Source: Chryseobacterium polytrichastri
GTDB taxonomy: Bacteria > Bacteroidota > Bacteroidia > Flavobacteriales > Weeksellaceae
NCBI RefSeq assembly: GCF_900142445.1
Contig: NZ_FRAV01000037.1
Span: 1 to 50,162 of the forward strand
DNA length: 50,162 nucleotides
Direction: 5' to 3'
Shown here: piece by piece, positions 1 through 7,161 of the stretch
How the letters are laid out: the number at the start of each line of letters is the position of its first letter
How positions within the stretch are numbered: the first letter of the stretch is position 1
The notes under the pieces: model-generated
Told to the model about the DNA's origin: nothing
What the model saw: only the letters and a program-made list of their open reading frames with translations
Database searches by the model: none
Translations under genes and position numbers: made by a program

Positions 1-64
1 GGGACTCGAACCCGCGACCTCCGCCGTGACAGGGCGGCATTCTAACCAGCTGAACTACCGGATC
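1..64 (-). tRNA. tRNA-Asp (GTC), copy 1, cut by window edge
   Basis: This copy is read on the minus strand and its 3' acceptor end lies outside the window. What is present matches the complete copies next to it, including anticodon loop CTGTCAC with anticodon GTC. It is the last gene of the array in the direction of transcription that can be seen here; more copies may follow beyond base 1. Confidence 0.93.
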
Positions 65-97
65 AATTTTTTTAAAGTAAATTGAGAAAACTTCTTG

Positions 98-171
98 CGA
101 TCCGGACGGGACTCGAACCCGCGACCTCCGCCGTGACAGGGCGGCATTCTAACCAACTGAACTACCGGATC
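98..171 (-). tRNA. tRNA-Asp (GTC), copy 2, D-loop variant
   Basis: This is a complete 74-nt cloverleaf: acceptor GATCCGG pairs with CCGGATC, the discriminator base is G and the anticodon is GTC. CCA is not encoded. It differs from copies 1, 3 and 4 by one base, a C to T change in the D loop (AGTTGG instead of AGCTGG), which does not touch a stem. Confidence 0.97.
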
Positions 172-204
172 AATTTTTTTAAAGTAAATTGAGAAAACTT
201 TCTG

Positions 205-278
205 CGATCCGGACGGGACTCGAACCCGCGACCTCCGCCGTGACAGGGCGGCATTCTAACCAGCTGAACTACCGGATC
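205..278 (-). tRNA. tRNA-Asp (GTC), copy 3
   Basis: Complete 74-nt tRNA-Asp with anticodon GTC, identical to copy 4. It starts exactly 107 bases from copies 2 and 4, so the gene and its spacer repeat as one unit. Confidence 0.97.
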
Positions 279-311
279 AATTTTTTTAAAGTAAATTGAG
301 AAAACTTCTTG

Positions 312-385
312 CGATCCGGACGGGACTCGAACCCGCGACCTCCGCCGTGACAGGGCGGCATTCTAACCAGCTGAACTACCGGATC
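312..385 (-). tRNA. tRNA-Asp (GTC), copy 4, promoter-proximal
   Basis: Complete 74-nt tRNA-Asp with anticodon GTC. It is the first gene of the array and lies 45 bases downstream of a strong promoter match at 431-460, so the array is probably transcribed from there as one precursor. Confidence 0.97.
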
Positions 386-430
386 TTCTTTTACAACAAC
401 TTAGCGAAACTACCTCGTTTATTGTGGTTG

Positions 431-460
431 CAAAAATACAACTTTTAAGTTAACTCGCAA
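431..460 (-). promoter_or_regulatory. Promoter of the tRNA-Asp array
   Basis: On the minus strand this reads TTG, 19 bases, TATTTTTG. It is a full match to the Bacteroidota housekeeping consensus TTG / TAnnTTTG. It directs transcription toward the tRNA genes, with a leader of roughly 40 bases. Confidence 0.8.
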
Positions 461-471
461 ATGTTTTACTT

Positions 472-502
472 AAAAAAAATGCTTTCCAGTACGGAAAGCA
501 TT
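472..502 (-). terminator. Rho-independent terminator of trxA
   Basis: ATGCTTTCC (479-487) and GGAAAGCAT (493-501) form a 9-bp stem with a 5-base loop. The preceding A run is a U run on the minus-strand transcript. It lies 20 bases after the trxA stop. Confidence 0.88.
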
Positions 503-521
503 CAATATCAAAGTGATTTTT

Positions 522-842
522 TTATAAATGAGCACTTAATTTTTCAGCGATCACCTCTTTTGGAGATACTCCAACAATTTTATCAACTACTTCACCGTCC
601 TTAAAAATTAGAACTGTAGGGATATTTCTGATCCCATACTTCATTGAAATCTCCTGATTGTTGTCTACATCAACTTTTCCTACGATTGCTTTTCCATCAA
701 AATCTGATGCAACTTCTTCGATGATTGGTCCCAATGTTCTACATGGTCCACACCATACTGCCCAAAAATCAACCAATACTGGTTGTGTATTTGATTTTGA
801 AAGTATTTCCGCGAATGAGCTATCTGTAATTTCTAAAGCCAT
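522..842 (-). CDS. trxA: Thioredoxin
   Basis: Cytoplasmic dithiol-disulfide oxidoreductase that reduces protein disulfides, for example in ribonucleotide reductase. The 106-residue length is that of classical thioredoxin. The redox motif WCGPC is at residues 30-34 (Cys31 and Cys34), preceded by VDFWA, and the cis-proline loop appears as RNIPT. The family fold covers the whole protein and no signal peptide is seen, so this is the cytoplasmic form and not an exported TlpA-type protein. It is probably a single-gene unit: a hairpin terminator follows it, and a TAATTTTG element at 901-908 precedes it inside the end of the cysteine desulfurase gene. A link to sulfur traffic with the upstream desulfurase is possible but only inferred. 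Confidence 0.97.
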   Translation of the reverse strand: MALEITDSSFAEILSKSNTQPVLVDFWAVWCGPCRTLGPIIEEVASDFDGKAIVGKVDVDNNQEISMKYGIRNIPTVLIFKDGEVVDKIVGVSPKEVIAEKLSAHL

Positions 843-900
843 TTTTTTATTTCTTTTATTTAATTAATATTAATTCTTTTTTATCCTTAAATTCGATAGT

Positions 901-908
901 CAAAATTA
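901..908 (-). promoter_or_regulatory. Possible -7 element for trxA
   Basis: TAATTTTG on the minus strand fits TAnnTTTG and sits 58 bases before the trxA start codon. No TTG is found at the usual spacing, so only half of the promoter form is present. Confidence 0.45.
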
Positions 909-927
909 CTACTTTTCAGTAATAAGA

Positions 928-2103
928 CTATCTATGCTCAACATTTGTTTTTTCTATAGCATAGTCACTTGAAATCTCTTTCAGGGCATCAACCAACGAA
1001 TCAATCTCAGCTTTAGTTGTTAAGTGGCTAAATGAGATACGTAAAGGCGTACAATTGTCCATTTCATCTTCAGATAAAACCATCATCATCACCATTGAAG
1101 GCTTTGATGCTCCTGAAGAACATGCGCTTCCCTGAGAAATGGCAATACCTTTCATGTCTAACTGAAGTCCGATCAAAGGATTTTTATATGGCAATAATGC
1201 GCTTAACACGGTATAAAGACTGTTCTCCTTTTCTGCACTTCTTCCGTTGAATTTAATCCCCGAAATCTCTGCGGATAATCTTTCAATTGCATAGTCTTTA
1301 ATTTCCTGCATATGGGTTGCATACGCATCCATATTATTAATAGAAATTTCTAATGCCTTTCCTAAACCAACAATCCCTGCAACATTTTCAGTTCCTGCTC
1401 TCAGGCTTCTTTCCTGAGGTCCGCCTGTGATGATCCCCTTCAATCCTGATGCTTTTCTAATGAAAGCAAAACCAGCACCTTTTGGTCCATGGAATTTATG
1501 TGCACTGCAAGATGCAAAATCTACTGCAATATCAGAAAAATCTAACGGCATGTGAGCCATTGTCTGCACTGTATCTGAATGGAAAAGTGTATTATTCGCT
1601 TTGCATAATGTTGCAATTTTCTTAATATCTGTAATGTTTCCAACCTCATTATTGACATGCATTAAGCTTACTAAGGTCTTTTTATCAGAAGATTTTAATA
1701 ATTCTTCCAATTTATTAAGGTCAATATCTCCTTTTTCATTCGGACGAATATATACTACCTCTACTCCTTTTCTACTTTTCATATCTAAAATACTCTCAGA
1801 AACACACTTGTGCTCCAAAGGAGAGCTAATGATTCTTTCAACCCCAAGGTTTTCTACGCTGGATTTGATGATCATATTGTTAGACTCTGTTCCGCAAGAG
1901 GTAAAGATAATCTCTGCCGGAGTAACGTGAAGATAATCTGCCACCTGTCTTCTTACATTTTCAATAAGAATTTTGGCTTCCTGTCCAAAGCTATGAGTTG
2001 AAGACGGATTTCCGAAATTCATCTTCATGGTACCTACCATTGCATCAATAACTTCTTCTGAAAGAGGCGTTGTTGCAGCATTATCTAAATATATTTTATT
2101 CAT
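928..2103 (-). CDS. Cysteine desulfurase, IscS/NifS group
   Basis: A PLP enzyme that takes sulfur from L-cysteine to give alanine and an enzyme persulfide used for Fe-S clusters and tRNA thiolation. The start chosen is the ATG at 2103, giving 391 residues and the family N-terminus NKIYLDNAATTPL; the reading frame stays open for 23 more codons upstream but these overlap the neighbouring gene. The PLP lysine is Lys203 in SAHKFHGPKGAGF and the catalytic cysteine is Cys328 in GSACSSG, within the longer loop typical of group I (IscS/NifS) rather than SufS. It follows the PrcB-like gene by two bases, so it is co-transcribed. No iscU or regulator is adjacent, which leaves its exact sulfur acceptor open. 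Confidence 0.93.
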   Translation of the reverse strand: MNKIYLDNAATTPLSEEVIDAMVGTMKMNFGNPSSTHSFGQEAKILIENVRRQVADYLHVTPAEIIFTSCGTESNNMIIKSSVENLGVERIISSPLEHKCVSESILDMKSRKGVEVVYIRPNEKGDIDLNKLEELLKSSDKKTLVSLMHVNNEVGNITDIKKIATLCKANNTLFHSDTVQTMAHMPLDFSDIAVDFASCSAHKFHGPKGAGFAFIRKASGLKGIITGGPQERSLRAGTENVAGIVGLGKALEISINNMDAYATHMQEIKDYAIERLSAEISGIKFNGRSAEKENSLYTVLSALLPYKNPLIGLQLDMKGIAISQGSACSSGASKPSMVMMMVLSEDEMDNCTPLRISFSHLTTKAEIDSLVDALKEISSDYAIEKTNVEHR

Positions 2104-2105
2104 TA

Positions 2106-2594
2106 TTATTTTGAATATTTTAATTCTACGGAATTGAACTGATAGTCTGAAGGAACGGTAAAGATTACCCAAGGATTTGAAATCACCTGTATTTCCATCC
2201 CGTCTGATTCTACGAACGGAACCTCAACATACAGAATATTATCTTTCACAGAAACACTTTTTATCTCTGCAATTCTATGATCTCCTGATCTGAACATTCC
2301 CAGATTATATAAAACTACCTTTTTATCTTTTGGAAACTTAGGATAATTGATTGCCGGTTCTTTTCCAACTTCTCCTATAAGATTTGAATTACCACCTTTT
2401 ACAGATTTCTGAAGTTCTTGCTCGTTTTTAATAATGCTAAACCCAGGCTGATCTGTCCCGCCTTGAGATTCTGATACAAGAATTTCTGATTTTTTCTGCA
2501 TTTGTTCTGATTTTTTGGGCGATTGACCTGTCTGAGAAACTGCAGTTGTGCAGCTTATAGAGAGTGCCAGAAGCCCAATAAGTAGTTTATTCAT
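2106..2594 (-). CDS. Exported PrcB-like lipoprotein of unknown role
   Basis: The 162-residue product starts with a hydrophobic export signal ending LALSISC, so Cys15 could be lipidated, although the lipobox is imperfect. A Lys/Gln/Ser-rich linker follows. The C-terminal half (about residues 85-162) has the pattern KKVVLYNLGMFRSGDHRI, then a strand ending YVEVPFVE, then NPWVIFTVPSDY. This resembles the PrcB C-terminal domain of protease-complex proteins, in which a glycine-rich loop follows the first strand and the last strand carries a proline-valine pattern. The family call is by eye and uncertain. It sits 23 bases after the HAD gene and 2 bases before the cysteine desulfurase, in one operon. 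Periplasmic or outer-membrane location is inferred from the signal. Confidence 0.7.
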   Translation of the reverse strand: MNKLLIGLLALSISCTTAVSQTGQSPKKSEQMQKKSEILVSESQGGTDQPGFSIIKNEQELQKSVKGGNSNLIGEVGKEPAINYPKFPKDKKVVLYNLGMFRSGDHRIAEIKSVSVKDNILYVEVPFVESDGMEIQVISNPWVIFTVPSDYQFNSVELKYSK

Positions 2595-2617
2595 TTTACA
2601 TTTTTACTTACCCAAAA

Positions 2618-3205
2618 TTAGTGAAAAAATTGGTAATGTCCTTCATTTGCCCATTTAAGCATTTGCTTATCTCCTGAAGTATCTCCGAAAGCAATGATTT
2701 TATCGTACTTAGAATTATTAATTTCTTCCTTTATTCTCATTAGTTTCTCAATTCCATTACAGTTTTTGCCAATGAAATTTCCTGTAAAAACACCGCCTTT
2801 AAACTCTGCACGCGTAGAAACAAGCTGCATTTGTAAAGCTTCAGCAAATGGCTTTGTCCAAATATCTAGTGAGGCAGTTACCAATAAACTTTGTGTATTA
2901 TTCCTATCGATATTATTAATAAAATCCATAGCATTTTCGCGAACAATCTTTGGATAATGATGTTCAAAAAACTGTTTTGATTTTTTCTCTATTTTTTCCT
3001 GAGTCTGCCCTTTTAAAATAGATCCTATAAAACTTTTCTTCACTTTTTCAGTATCTGCCAATTTTAGTTTCAATAAAATAAAAAGGGGAATATGACGCAT
3101 AAATTGCACCCGAAACTTTGTAGAATCATAAAATTTCAGATACATAAACATGGTATCCTTGTAGGTAAGGGTTCCGTCAAAATCAAAACAATACAATTTT
3201 TTCAT
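2618..3205 (-). CDS. HAD-IB family phosphatase
   Basis: A 195-residue haloacid dehalogenase-type hydrolase. Motif I is FDFDGTLT with nucleophile Asp8 and acid/base Asp10; motif II is the VTAS threonine/serine; motif III lysine is in the GIEKLMRIKEE region; motif IV is FGDTSGDKQML. The helical cap between motifs I and II is that of subclass IB (SerB-like). Members hydrolyse phosphate monoesters. It lies directly downstream of the UbiA/DprE1/DprE2 cluster, and HAD domains are known as partners or fusions of UbiA proteins. That makes it a candidate for the phosphatase that converts polyprenyl-phosphoryl-5-phosphoribose to polyprenyl-phosphoryl-ribose. This is an inference from context. It has its own promoter match at 3289-3319 and heads an operon with the next two genes. 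Confidence 0.88.
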   Translation of the reverse strand: MKKLYCFDFDGTLTYKDTMFMYLKFYDSTKFRVQFMRHIPLFILLKLKLADTEKVKKSFIGSILKGQTQEKIEKKSKQFFEHHYPKIVRENAMDFINNIDRNNTQSLLVTASLDIWTKPFAEALQMQLVSTRAEFKGGVFTGNFIGKNCNGIEKLMRIKEEINNSKYDKIIAFGDTSGDKQMLKWANEGHYQFFH

Positions 3206-3288
3206 TGGTTTTTTGTTTTTCTTATCTAATTCTATTTTAATGCAAAGATTGCAAAGAATTATTTTAAAATCTACTGCTTTTAAGTTCG

Positions 3289-3319
3289 CAAAAATATTTC
3301 ATTTAATATATAAACGCAA
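3289..3319 (-). promoter_or_regulatory. Promoter of the HAD - PrcB-like - cysteine desulfurase operon
   Basis: Minus strand reads TTG, 20 bases, TATTTTTG, a full match to the Bacteroidota promoter form, with a leader of about 75 bases before the HAD start. It lies in the 196-base gap after the DprE2-like gene. Confidence 0.7.
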
Positions 3320-3401
3320 ATCTTTACGAATTTAAGATATTTACAGTAAATATCCTTTCTTATTTAAATTTTAACCCTTTCTATTAAAACAGATTATTAT
3401 T

Positions 3402-4127
3402 TTAAAGTTTTAATTTTTTAAATATAAATTCGGGAATATTCCTGATGACCATCATGATAATACCCCAAATCGGTAAAACGTATACTACATTTTTCTGCTT
3501 TTTAAAAGCTTTATAAATACAAGCTGCCGCCTGTTTTGGTGTTGCTGTTAATTTAGGATTTAGGGGTAAGCCTTCAGTCATTTTGGTTGCCATAAAACCA
3601 GGCTTTACCGTCATGACATGAATCTTTTTATCAAACAGATAATTCCTCAAACCACTTAAATATGCTGTAAAAGCTGCTTTGGCACTTCCATAAATAAAAT
3701 TACTCTGTCTTCCTCTATCCCCTGCTACAGATGACAATCCGATAATAGTTCCGGATCTTCTGTTTTCAAATTTATGAGCAAAATAATTCATTACAGGAAC
3801 TAACTTTGAGTAATTAATGTTAATAATCCTCTCTGTATTCTTATTATCAAACAGAGCTTCCTCTGTTCCCTCACCTAGATATCCTGTTGCACAAAATAAA
3901 ACATTAGAATTTACATGATCAAATTGAGTATAATCAATTTCTTTCGTCAGATCCAACTCTATGATTTCAGATTGCTGTAAAAACATCACATCAATATGTC
4001 TTGCAAATCTTTCTGTAGTTTCTTTACTTGAGGTAAAAAGGTATATCCTTTCATACTTCTCTCCTTCTTGCAAAGCTTTTTCAACAAAAGCCTGAGCTAC
4101 CTCAGACGTACTTCCTAGAACTATCAT
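3402..4127 (-). CDS. DprE2-like short-chain reductase
   Basis: A 241-residue SDR oxidoreductase, predicted to reduce a 2'-keto polyprenyl-phosphoryl sugar with NAD(P)H, the second half of the ribose-to-arabinose epimerisation. The nucleotide-binding motif is LGSTSEVAQ near the N-terminus. The catalytic set is Ser in GLSSVAGDRGR and the Tyr/Lys pair in NFIYGSAKAAF. The end MMVIRNIPEFIFKKLKL closely matches my recollection of mycobacterial DprE2 (MMVLRHIPRSIFRKLPI), a signature not shared by SDRs in general. Its start codon directly abuts the stop of the DprE1-like gene, so the two are co-translated partners. It has no transmembrane segment apart from a hydrophobic C-terminal helix. Confidence 0.9.
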   Translation of the reverse strand: MIVLGSTSEVAQAFVEKALQEGEKYERIYLFTSSKETTERFARHIDVMFLQQSEIIELDLTKEIDYTQFDHVNSNVLFCATGYLGEGTEEALFDNKNTERIININYSKLVPVMNYFAHKFENRRSGTIIGLSSVAGDRGRQSNFIYGSAKAAFTAYLSGLRNYLFDKKIHVMTVKPGFMATKMTEGLPLNPKLTATPKQAAACIYKAFKKQKNVVYVLPIWGIIMMVIRNIPEFIFKKLKL

Positions 4128-5447
4128 TTATGAATTATTATTTAGGATTCTTTTGTGCTGTAAAGACACAAATTTAGGACTTCTAACATTTTTAAGATAA
4201 TTGGTAAGAGAAGATTTGCTCATACTGTCTTTCGTAAGATAAATTCTTCCACCAAACTCCTGAACAATATTATCCAGTTGCTCTACCAATTTTTTAAGTT
4301 TTGAATTGACTTTAAAATCCAATGCTAATGTGTAACCTTCAAACGGAAAAGAGTTATATGCTTCTGGATTGTTCTTTCCGAAAAGCTTTAAAACTGCCAA
4401 GAAAGAGCCATTTCCACTATTTGCAATGGTTTCAAGAATTTTTTTCATTCCTTCTTTACCTGTCTCTTTAGGAATAACCATTTGGTATTGGATGAAACCG
4501 GATTTACCGTAAATTTTGTTCCAATCATTCACAGCATCTAAAGGATAGAAAAATGTCTCATAATCTATAAAACTTTTTACCTCTTTTTTAGACTGCTTTT
4601 TATAATACAACAGATTAAAGATCTTTACTGTTAATGAATTCAATGCAAAATTTGGAAAGTAAAAAGGAACAGTTGGTTGAAACTTCTTTTTTAATCTTAA
4701 TACATTTTTGGTAAGATTTTGAGGAAGCTCATGTTGAAAAGCATGCTCTCCTCTCATTAAAATACTTCTTCCAATATCTTTGCCTTTTTGAAGGCAATCA
4801 ATCCAGGCAACGGTGTACGTCCAGTTTTCGCTTTCTTCAAATAATTTGAAAATTTCATCAAGATTCTCTGCTTTAATACTTTCCTGACGAATATAAGCAG
4901 ACTCTATATTTTTAAGCTTAAATTTTGCCGTTAGAATGATTCCTGTAAGACCCATTCCACCAATAGTAGCCCAGAATTTCTCTATATTTTCTTCTCTGGA
5001 GCATGTTAGAATTTCTCCGTTTTCAGTCATCAATGTAAACTCAATTACATACTCTGAAAAACAACCTTCTGCATGGTGGTTTTTACCATGAACATCAGAA
5101 GCGATTGCACCACCAATGGAAACAAATTTAGTTCCCGGTGTTACGTATAGAAAATATCCTTGCGGAACAGAAATTTCAAGAACTTCGGAAAGTAAAACTC
5201 CCGATTCACATTCTAACACTCCGTTTAAGCGGTCAAAACTTATAAATTTATTTAATTTTTTTGTAGAAAATATATGTTCTCCCAATGAGGCATCTCCGTA
5301 ACATCTACCGTTACCTCTCGCGATAACTTCATTATGATTGAGTACAAAATCTTTTATTTTTTTGAAGCTGTCTTCAGACTTCATTTCTTTTTCCACTATG
5401 GGAAAATTACCCCAGTTTGTAACTTTTTGTATAAAATTCGGCTTCAT
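4128..5447 (-). CDS. DprE1-like FAD-dependent oxidase
   Basis: A 439-residue FAD-binding type 4 oxidoreductase predicted to oxidise the 2'-OH of polyprenyl-phosphoryl-ribose. The FAD domain has RGNGRCYGDASLG, PGTKFVSIGGAIASDVHGKNHH and FWATIGGMGLTGII, each aligning with Mycobacterium DprE1. The HGKNHH histidine and the C-terminal lysine in YLTKDS (Lys406, equal to Mtb Lys418) are kept. The residue equal to Mtb Cys387, the covalent target of benzothiazinones, is Ala375 (GYTLALDF against GWNICVDF); the 31-residue distance to the lysine is the same in both. Its ATG overlaps the UbiA stop by four bases (ATGA). An L-gulonolactone oxidase-type function is the general alternative but the HGKNHH motif and neighbours favour DprE1. 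Confidence 0.92.
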   Translation of the reverse strand: MKPNFIQKVTNWGNFPIVEKEMKSEDSFKKIKDFVLNHNEVIARGNGRCYGDASLGEHIFSTKKLNKFISFDRLNGVLECESGVLLSEVLEISVPQGYFLYVTPGTKFVSIGGAIASDVHGKNHHAEGCFSEYVIEFTLMTENGEILTCSREENIEKFWATIGGMGLTGIILTAKFKLKNIESAYIRQESIKAENLDEIFKLFEESENWTYTVAWIDCLQKGKDIGRSILMRGEHAFQHELPQNLTKNVLRLKKKFQPTVPFYFPNFALNSLTVKIFNLLYYKKQSKKEVKSFIDYETFFYPLDAVNDWNKIYGKSGFIQYQMVIPKETGKEGMKKILETIANSGNGSFLAVLKLFGKNNPEAYNSFPFEGYTLALDFKVNSKLKKLVEQLDNIVQEFGGRIYLTKDSMSKSSLTNYLKNVRSPKFVSLQHKRILNNNS

Positions 5448-6331
5448 TTTTTAAAATAAATTTGGATTAAAAATGCAGCAACCCACAATATTAAGGTAAC
5501 CTGTATATATCTGTCTCTGTAAACAATTTTGGTAGGAGATTCTGTTCTGTTGTACACCAACGTCTGTTGTAGGTATCTTAAAAATGCAAATACAACAAAA
5601 ATAACGGTATAAAATACTCTCTCATGAAATCTTGCCTGTACTTCAGGTGATAATGTAAACATTAAATAACATAAAATTGCTAATGTTACTGAGATTGAAA
5701 GTGCAATATCTGCAAACTGCACGTTGTATCCATCTAATGCTTTTCTTGTTTTTCCTGAAACCTGAGCGTTGATAAGCTCGCCTCTTCTTTTTCCAATTGC
5801 CAATACCAATGCCAACACAAATGTTAACAAGATTGCCCATTGTGAAATATTAATTCCTGTAATATAACCCCCTGCCAGAACTCTTAAAACGAATCCTGTA
5901 GCAATGATGAAAATATCAATAATCGGAACATGTTTTAATTTGAAAGTGTAGGCCAGATTCATAACAAAGTAGAATCCTATAATAACAGCAAATTTCCAAA
6001 GATTTTCATGGAAATAACTTTGTGCTAGGAATACAAGCACGATATCTAAAATCATGATCCCAATAAGGATTATTACTGCCTGTGATTTTGATATAGCACC
6101 GCTTGCCAAAGGTCTTCTTCGTTTTTCAGGATGTTGCCTGTCTGCTTCAATATCATTATAATCATTCAGAATATAAACAACACTTGCCGCCAGTGAAAAA
6201 ATAATAAAAGCAAAAATACTCTTACTAAGTAAATCTACATTTTTAATATTACCTGAAAAAAAGAGGGGAACAAATACAAATAGGTTTTTCACCCATTGTT
6301 CTACACGGAGTAGTTTTAAATATTTCTTCAT
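5444..6331 (-). CDS. UbiA-family polyprenyl-phosphate phosphoribosyltransferase
   Basis: A 295-residue integral membrane protein with about eight or nine helices. The first Asp-rich loop is NDYNDIEADRQHPEKRRRP and the second loop has YTFKLKH. These fit the UbiA subgroup of mycobacterial Rv3806c, which joins PRPP to decaprenyl phosphate, better than the quinone enzymes; EQWVKNLFVF near the start and SQWAILL in the middle also match that subgroup. The product would be polyprenyl-phosphoryl-5-phosphoribose, the substrate for the next two genes in the operon. The acceptor chain length is not known here. It is the first gene of the three-gene unit. A TATTTTTG element lies at 6349-6356, but without a clear -33 TTG. 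Confidence 0.9.
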   Translation of the reverse strand: MKKYLKLLRVEQWVKNLFVFVPLFFSGNIKNVDLLSKSIFAFIIFSLAASVVYILNDYNDIEADRQHPEKRRRPLASGAISKSQAVIILIGIMILDIVLVFLAQSYFHENLWKFAVIIGFYFVMNLAYTFKLKHVPIIDIFIIATGFVLRVLAGGYITGINISQWAILLTFVLALVLAIGKRRGELINAQVSGKTRKALDGYNVQFADIALSISVTLAILCYLMFTLSPEVQARFHERVFYTVIFVVFAFLRYLQQTLVYNRTESPTKIVYRDRYIQVTLILWVAAFLIQIYFKK

Positions 6332-6348
6332 TTATGTTAATTCAATTG

Positions 6349-6356
6349 CAAAAATA
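6349..6356 (-). promoter_or_regulatory. Possible -7 element for the UbiA/DprE operon
   Basis: TATTTTTG on the minus strand, 17 bases before the UbiA ATG. A TTG at the expected distance is missing, so this is half of the consensus. Confidence 0.45.
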
Positions 6357-6394
6357 ACGAAATTCTAATTAAAAAAATAACGTCTTAAAAATAC

Positions 6395-6416
6395 AAAAAA
6401 AAACCGCCGAAGCGGT
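6395..6416 (-). terminator. Terminator of the lipocalin/OmpA operon
   Basis: ACCGC and GCGGT around a CGAA loop (TTCG tetraloop on the transcript) are followed on the minus strand by a run of nine T. It lies 30 bases after the OmpA-family stop. Confidence 0.88.
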
Positions 6417-6446
6417 CTTTACGAAAATATTTATATATTAAATTAA

Positions 6447-7136
6447 TTACTGCCCTTGCTTAGCATCATTAATCATTTTTTCATTTGCTGTAATAGCAAA
6501 TTCTACTCTTCTGTTTTTAGCTCTTCCTGCATCTGTATCGTTTGAAGCTACAGGCATTGTTTTACCTTCTCCTTTAGCAAACATTCTGTTAGAAGCAATA
6601 CCTTTACTAGACAAATAAGATTTTACAGCCTCTGCTCTTCTTTGTGAAAGCTTCATGTTGTAATCATCTGCTCCTTTGCTATCTGTGTGTCCGTAGATAT
6701 TAATATTAGTATCCGGATTATTTACAAGAACCTGAGCCAATTTATCTAAGTTAGTTTGCGCTACAGACGTAAGGTTTGAAGAATCAAAAGCAAAATTTAC
6801 AATGCTTTCATTCATTGTAATTTTAATACCATCTCCTACTCTTTCTACTTCAGCTCCCGGTAAAGTTTCTTTAATATCTTTAGCCTGCTTATCCATTTTA
6901 TTACCAATAACGTTACCAGCAACACCACCAATAATACCTCCTAATACAGCTCCTAATGCAGAATTTTTACCACTTCCTACATTATTTCCTAAAATACCTC
7001 CTAATACTGCTCCTGAAGCAACACCAACTGCAGTACCTCTTTGCTGGTGATTAGAATTTTGTACAGCCTCACAACTTGTCAACAACAATGCTGATGATAA
7101 GAATAGGCCTCCGATATATGATTTATTAAATTTCAT
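6447..7136 (-). CDS. OmpA-family lipoprotein with glycine zipper
   Basis: A 229-residue outer-membrane lipoprotein. The signal ends LLLTSC, placing the lipidated cysteine at residue 22. Residues about 40-85 are a glycine-zipper segment (GVASGAVLGGILG and ALGAVLGGIIGGVAG). Residues about 110-220 form an OmpA peptidoglycan-binding domain, with NFAFDSSNL, YGHTDSKGAD, LSQRRAEAVKSYL and NRRVEF. The layout is that of the YiaD-type proteins, which tie the outer membrane to peptidoglycan. It follows the lipocalin-like lipoprotein gene by 25 bases and shares a terminator at 6395-6416, so the pair is likely one operon. Confidence 0.93.
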   Translation of the reverse strand: MKFNKSYIGGLFLSSALLLTSCEAVQNSNHQQRGTAVGVASGAVLGGILGNNVGSGKNSALGAVLGGIIGGVAGNVIGNKMDKQAKDIKETLPGAEVERVGDGIKITMNESIVNFAFDSSNLTSVAQTNLDKLAQVLVNNPDTNINIYGHTDSKGADDYNMKLSQRRAEAVKSYLSSKGIASNRMFAKGEGKTMPVASNDTDAGRAKNRRVEFAITANEKMINDAKQGQ

Positions 7137-7161
7137 CTTTTTAATCTTTTATGTTTATTAA

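Larger units (their letters stand above)
1..385 (-). repeat. Tandem 107-bp repeat of tRNA-Asp plus spacer
   Basis: The three 33-base spacers at 65-97, 172-204 and 279-311 are near-identical. The first and third are the same and the middle one differs only in its last few bases (CTTTCTG against CTTCTTG). Spacer identity as high as gene identity points to recent tandem duplication. Confidence 0.95.

Noticed and set aside
1..385. CRISPR-like regular repeats
   Set aside because: The repeated units are whole tRNA-Asp genes and the spacers are nearly the same, while CRISPR spacers differ.
928..2172. Longer start for cysteine desulfurase at 2172
   Set aside because: The extra 23 residues overlap the upstream gene and do not resemble the family; the ATG at 2103 gives the standard N-terminus.
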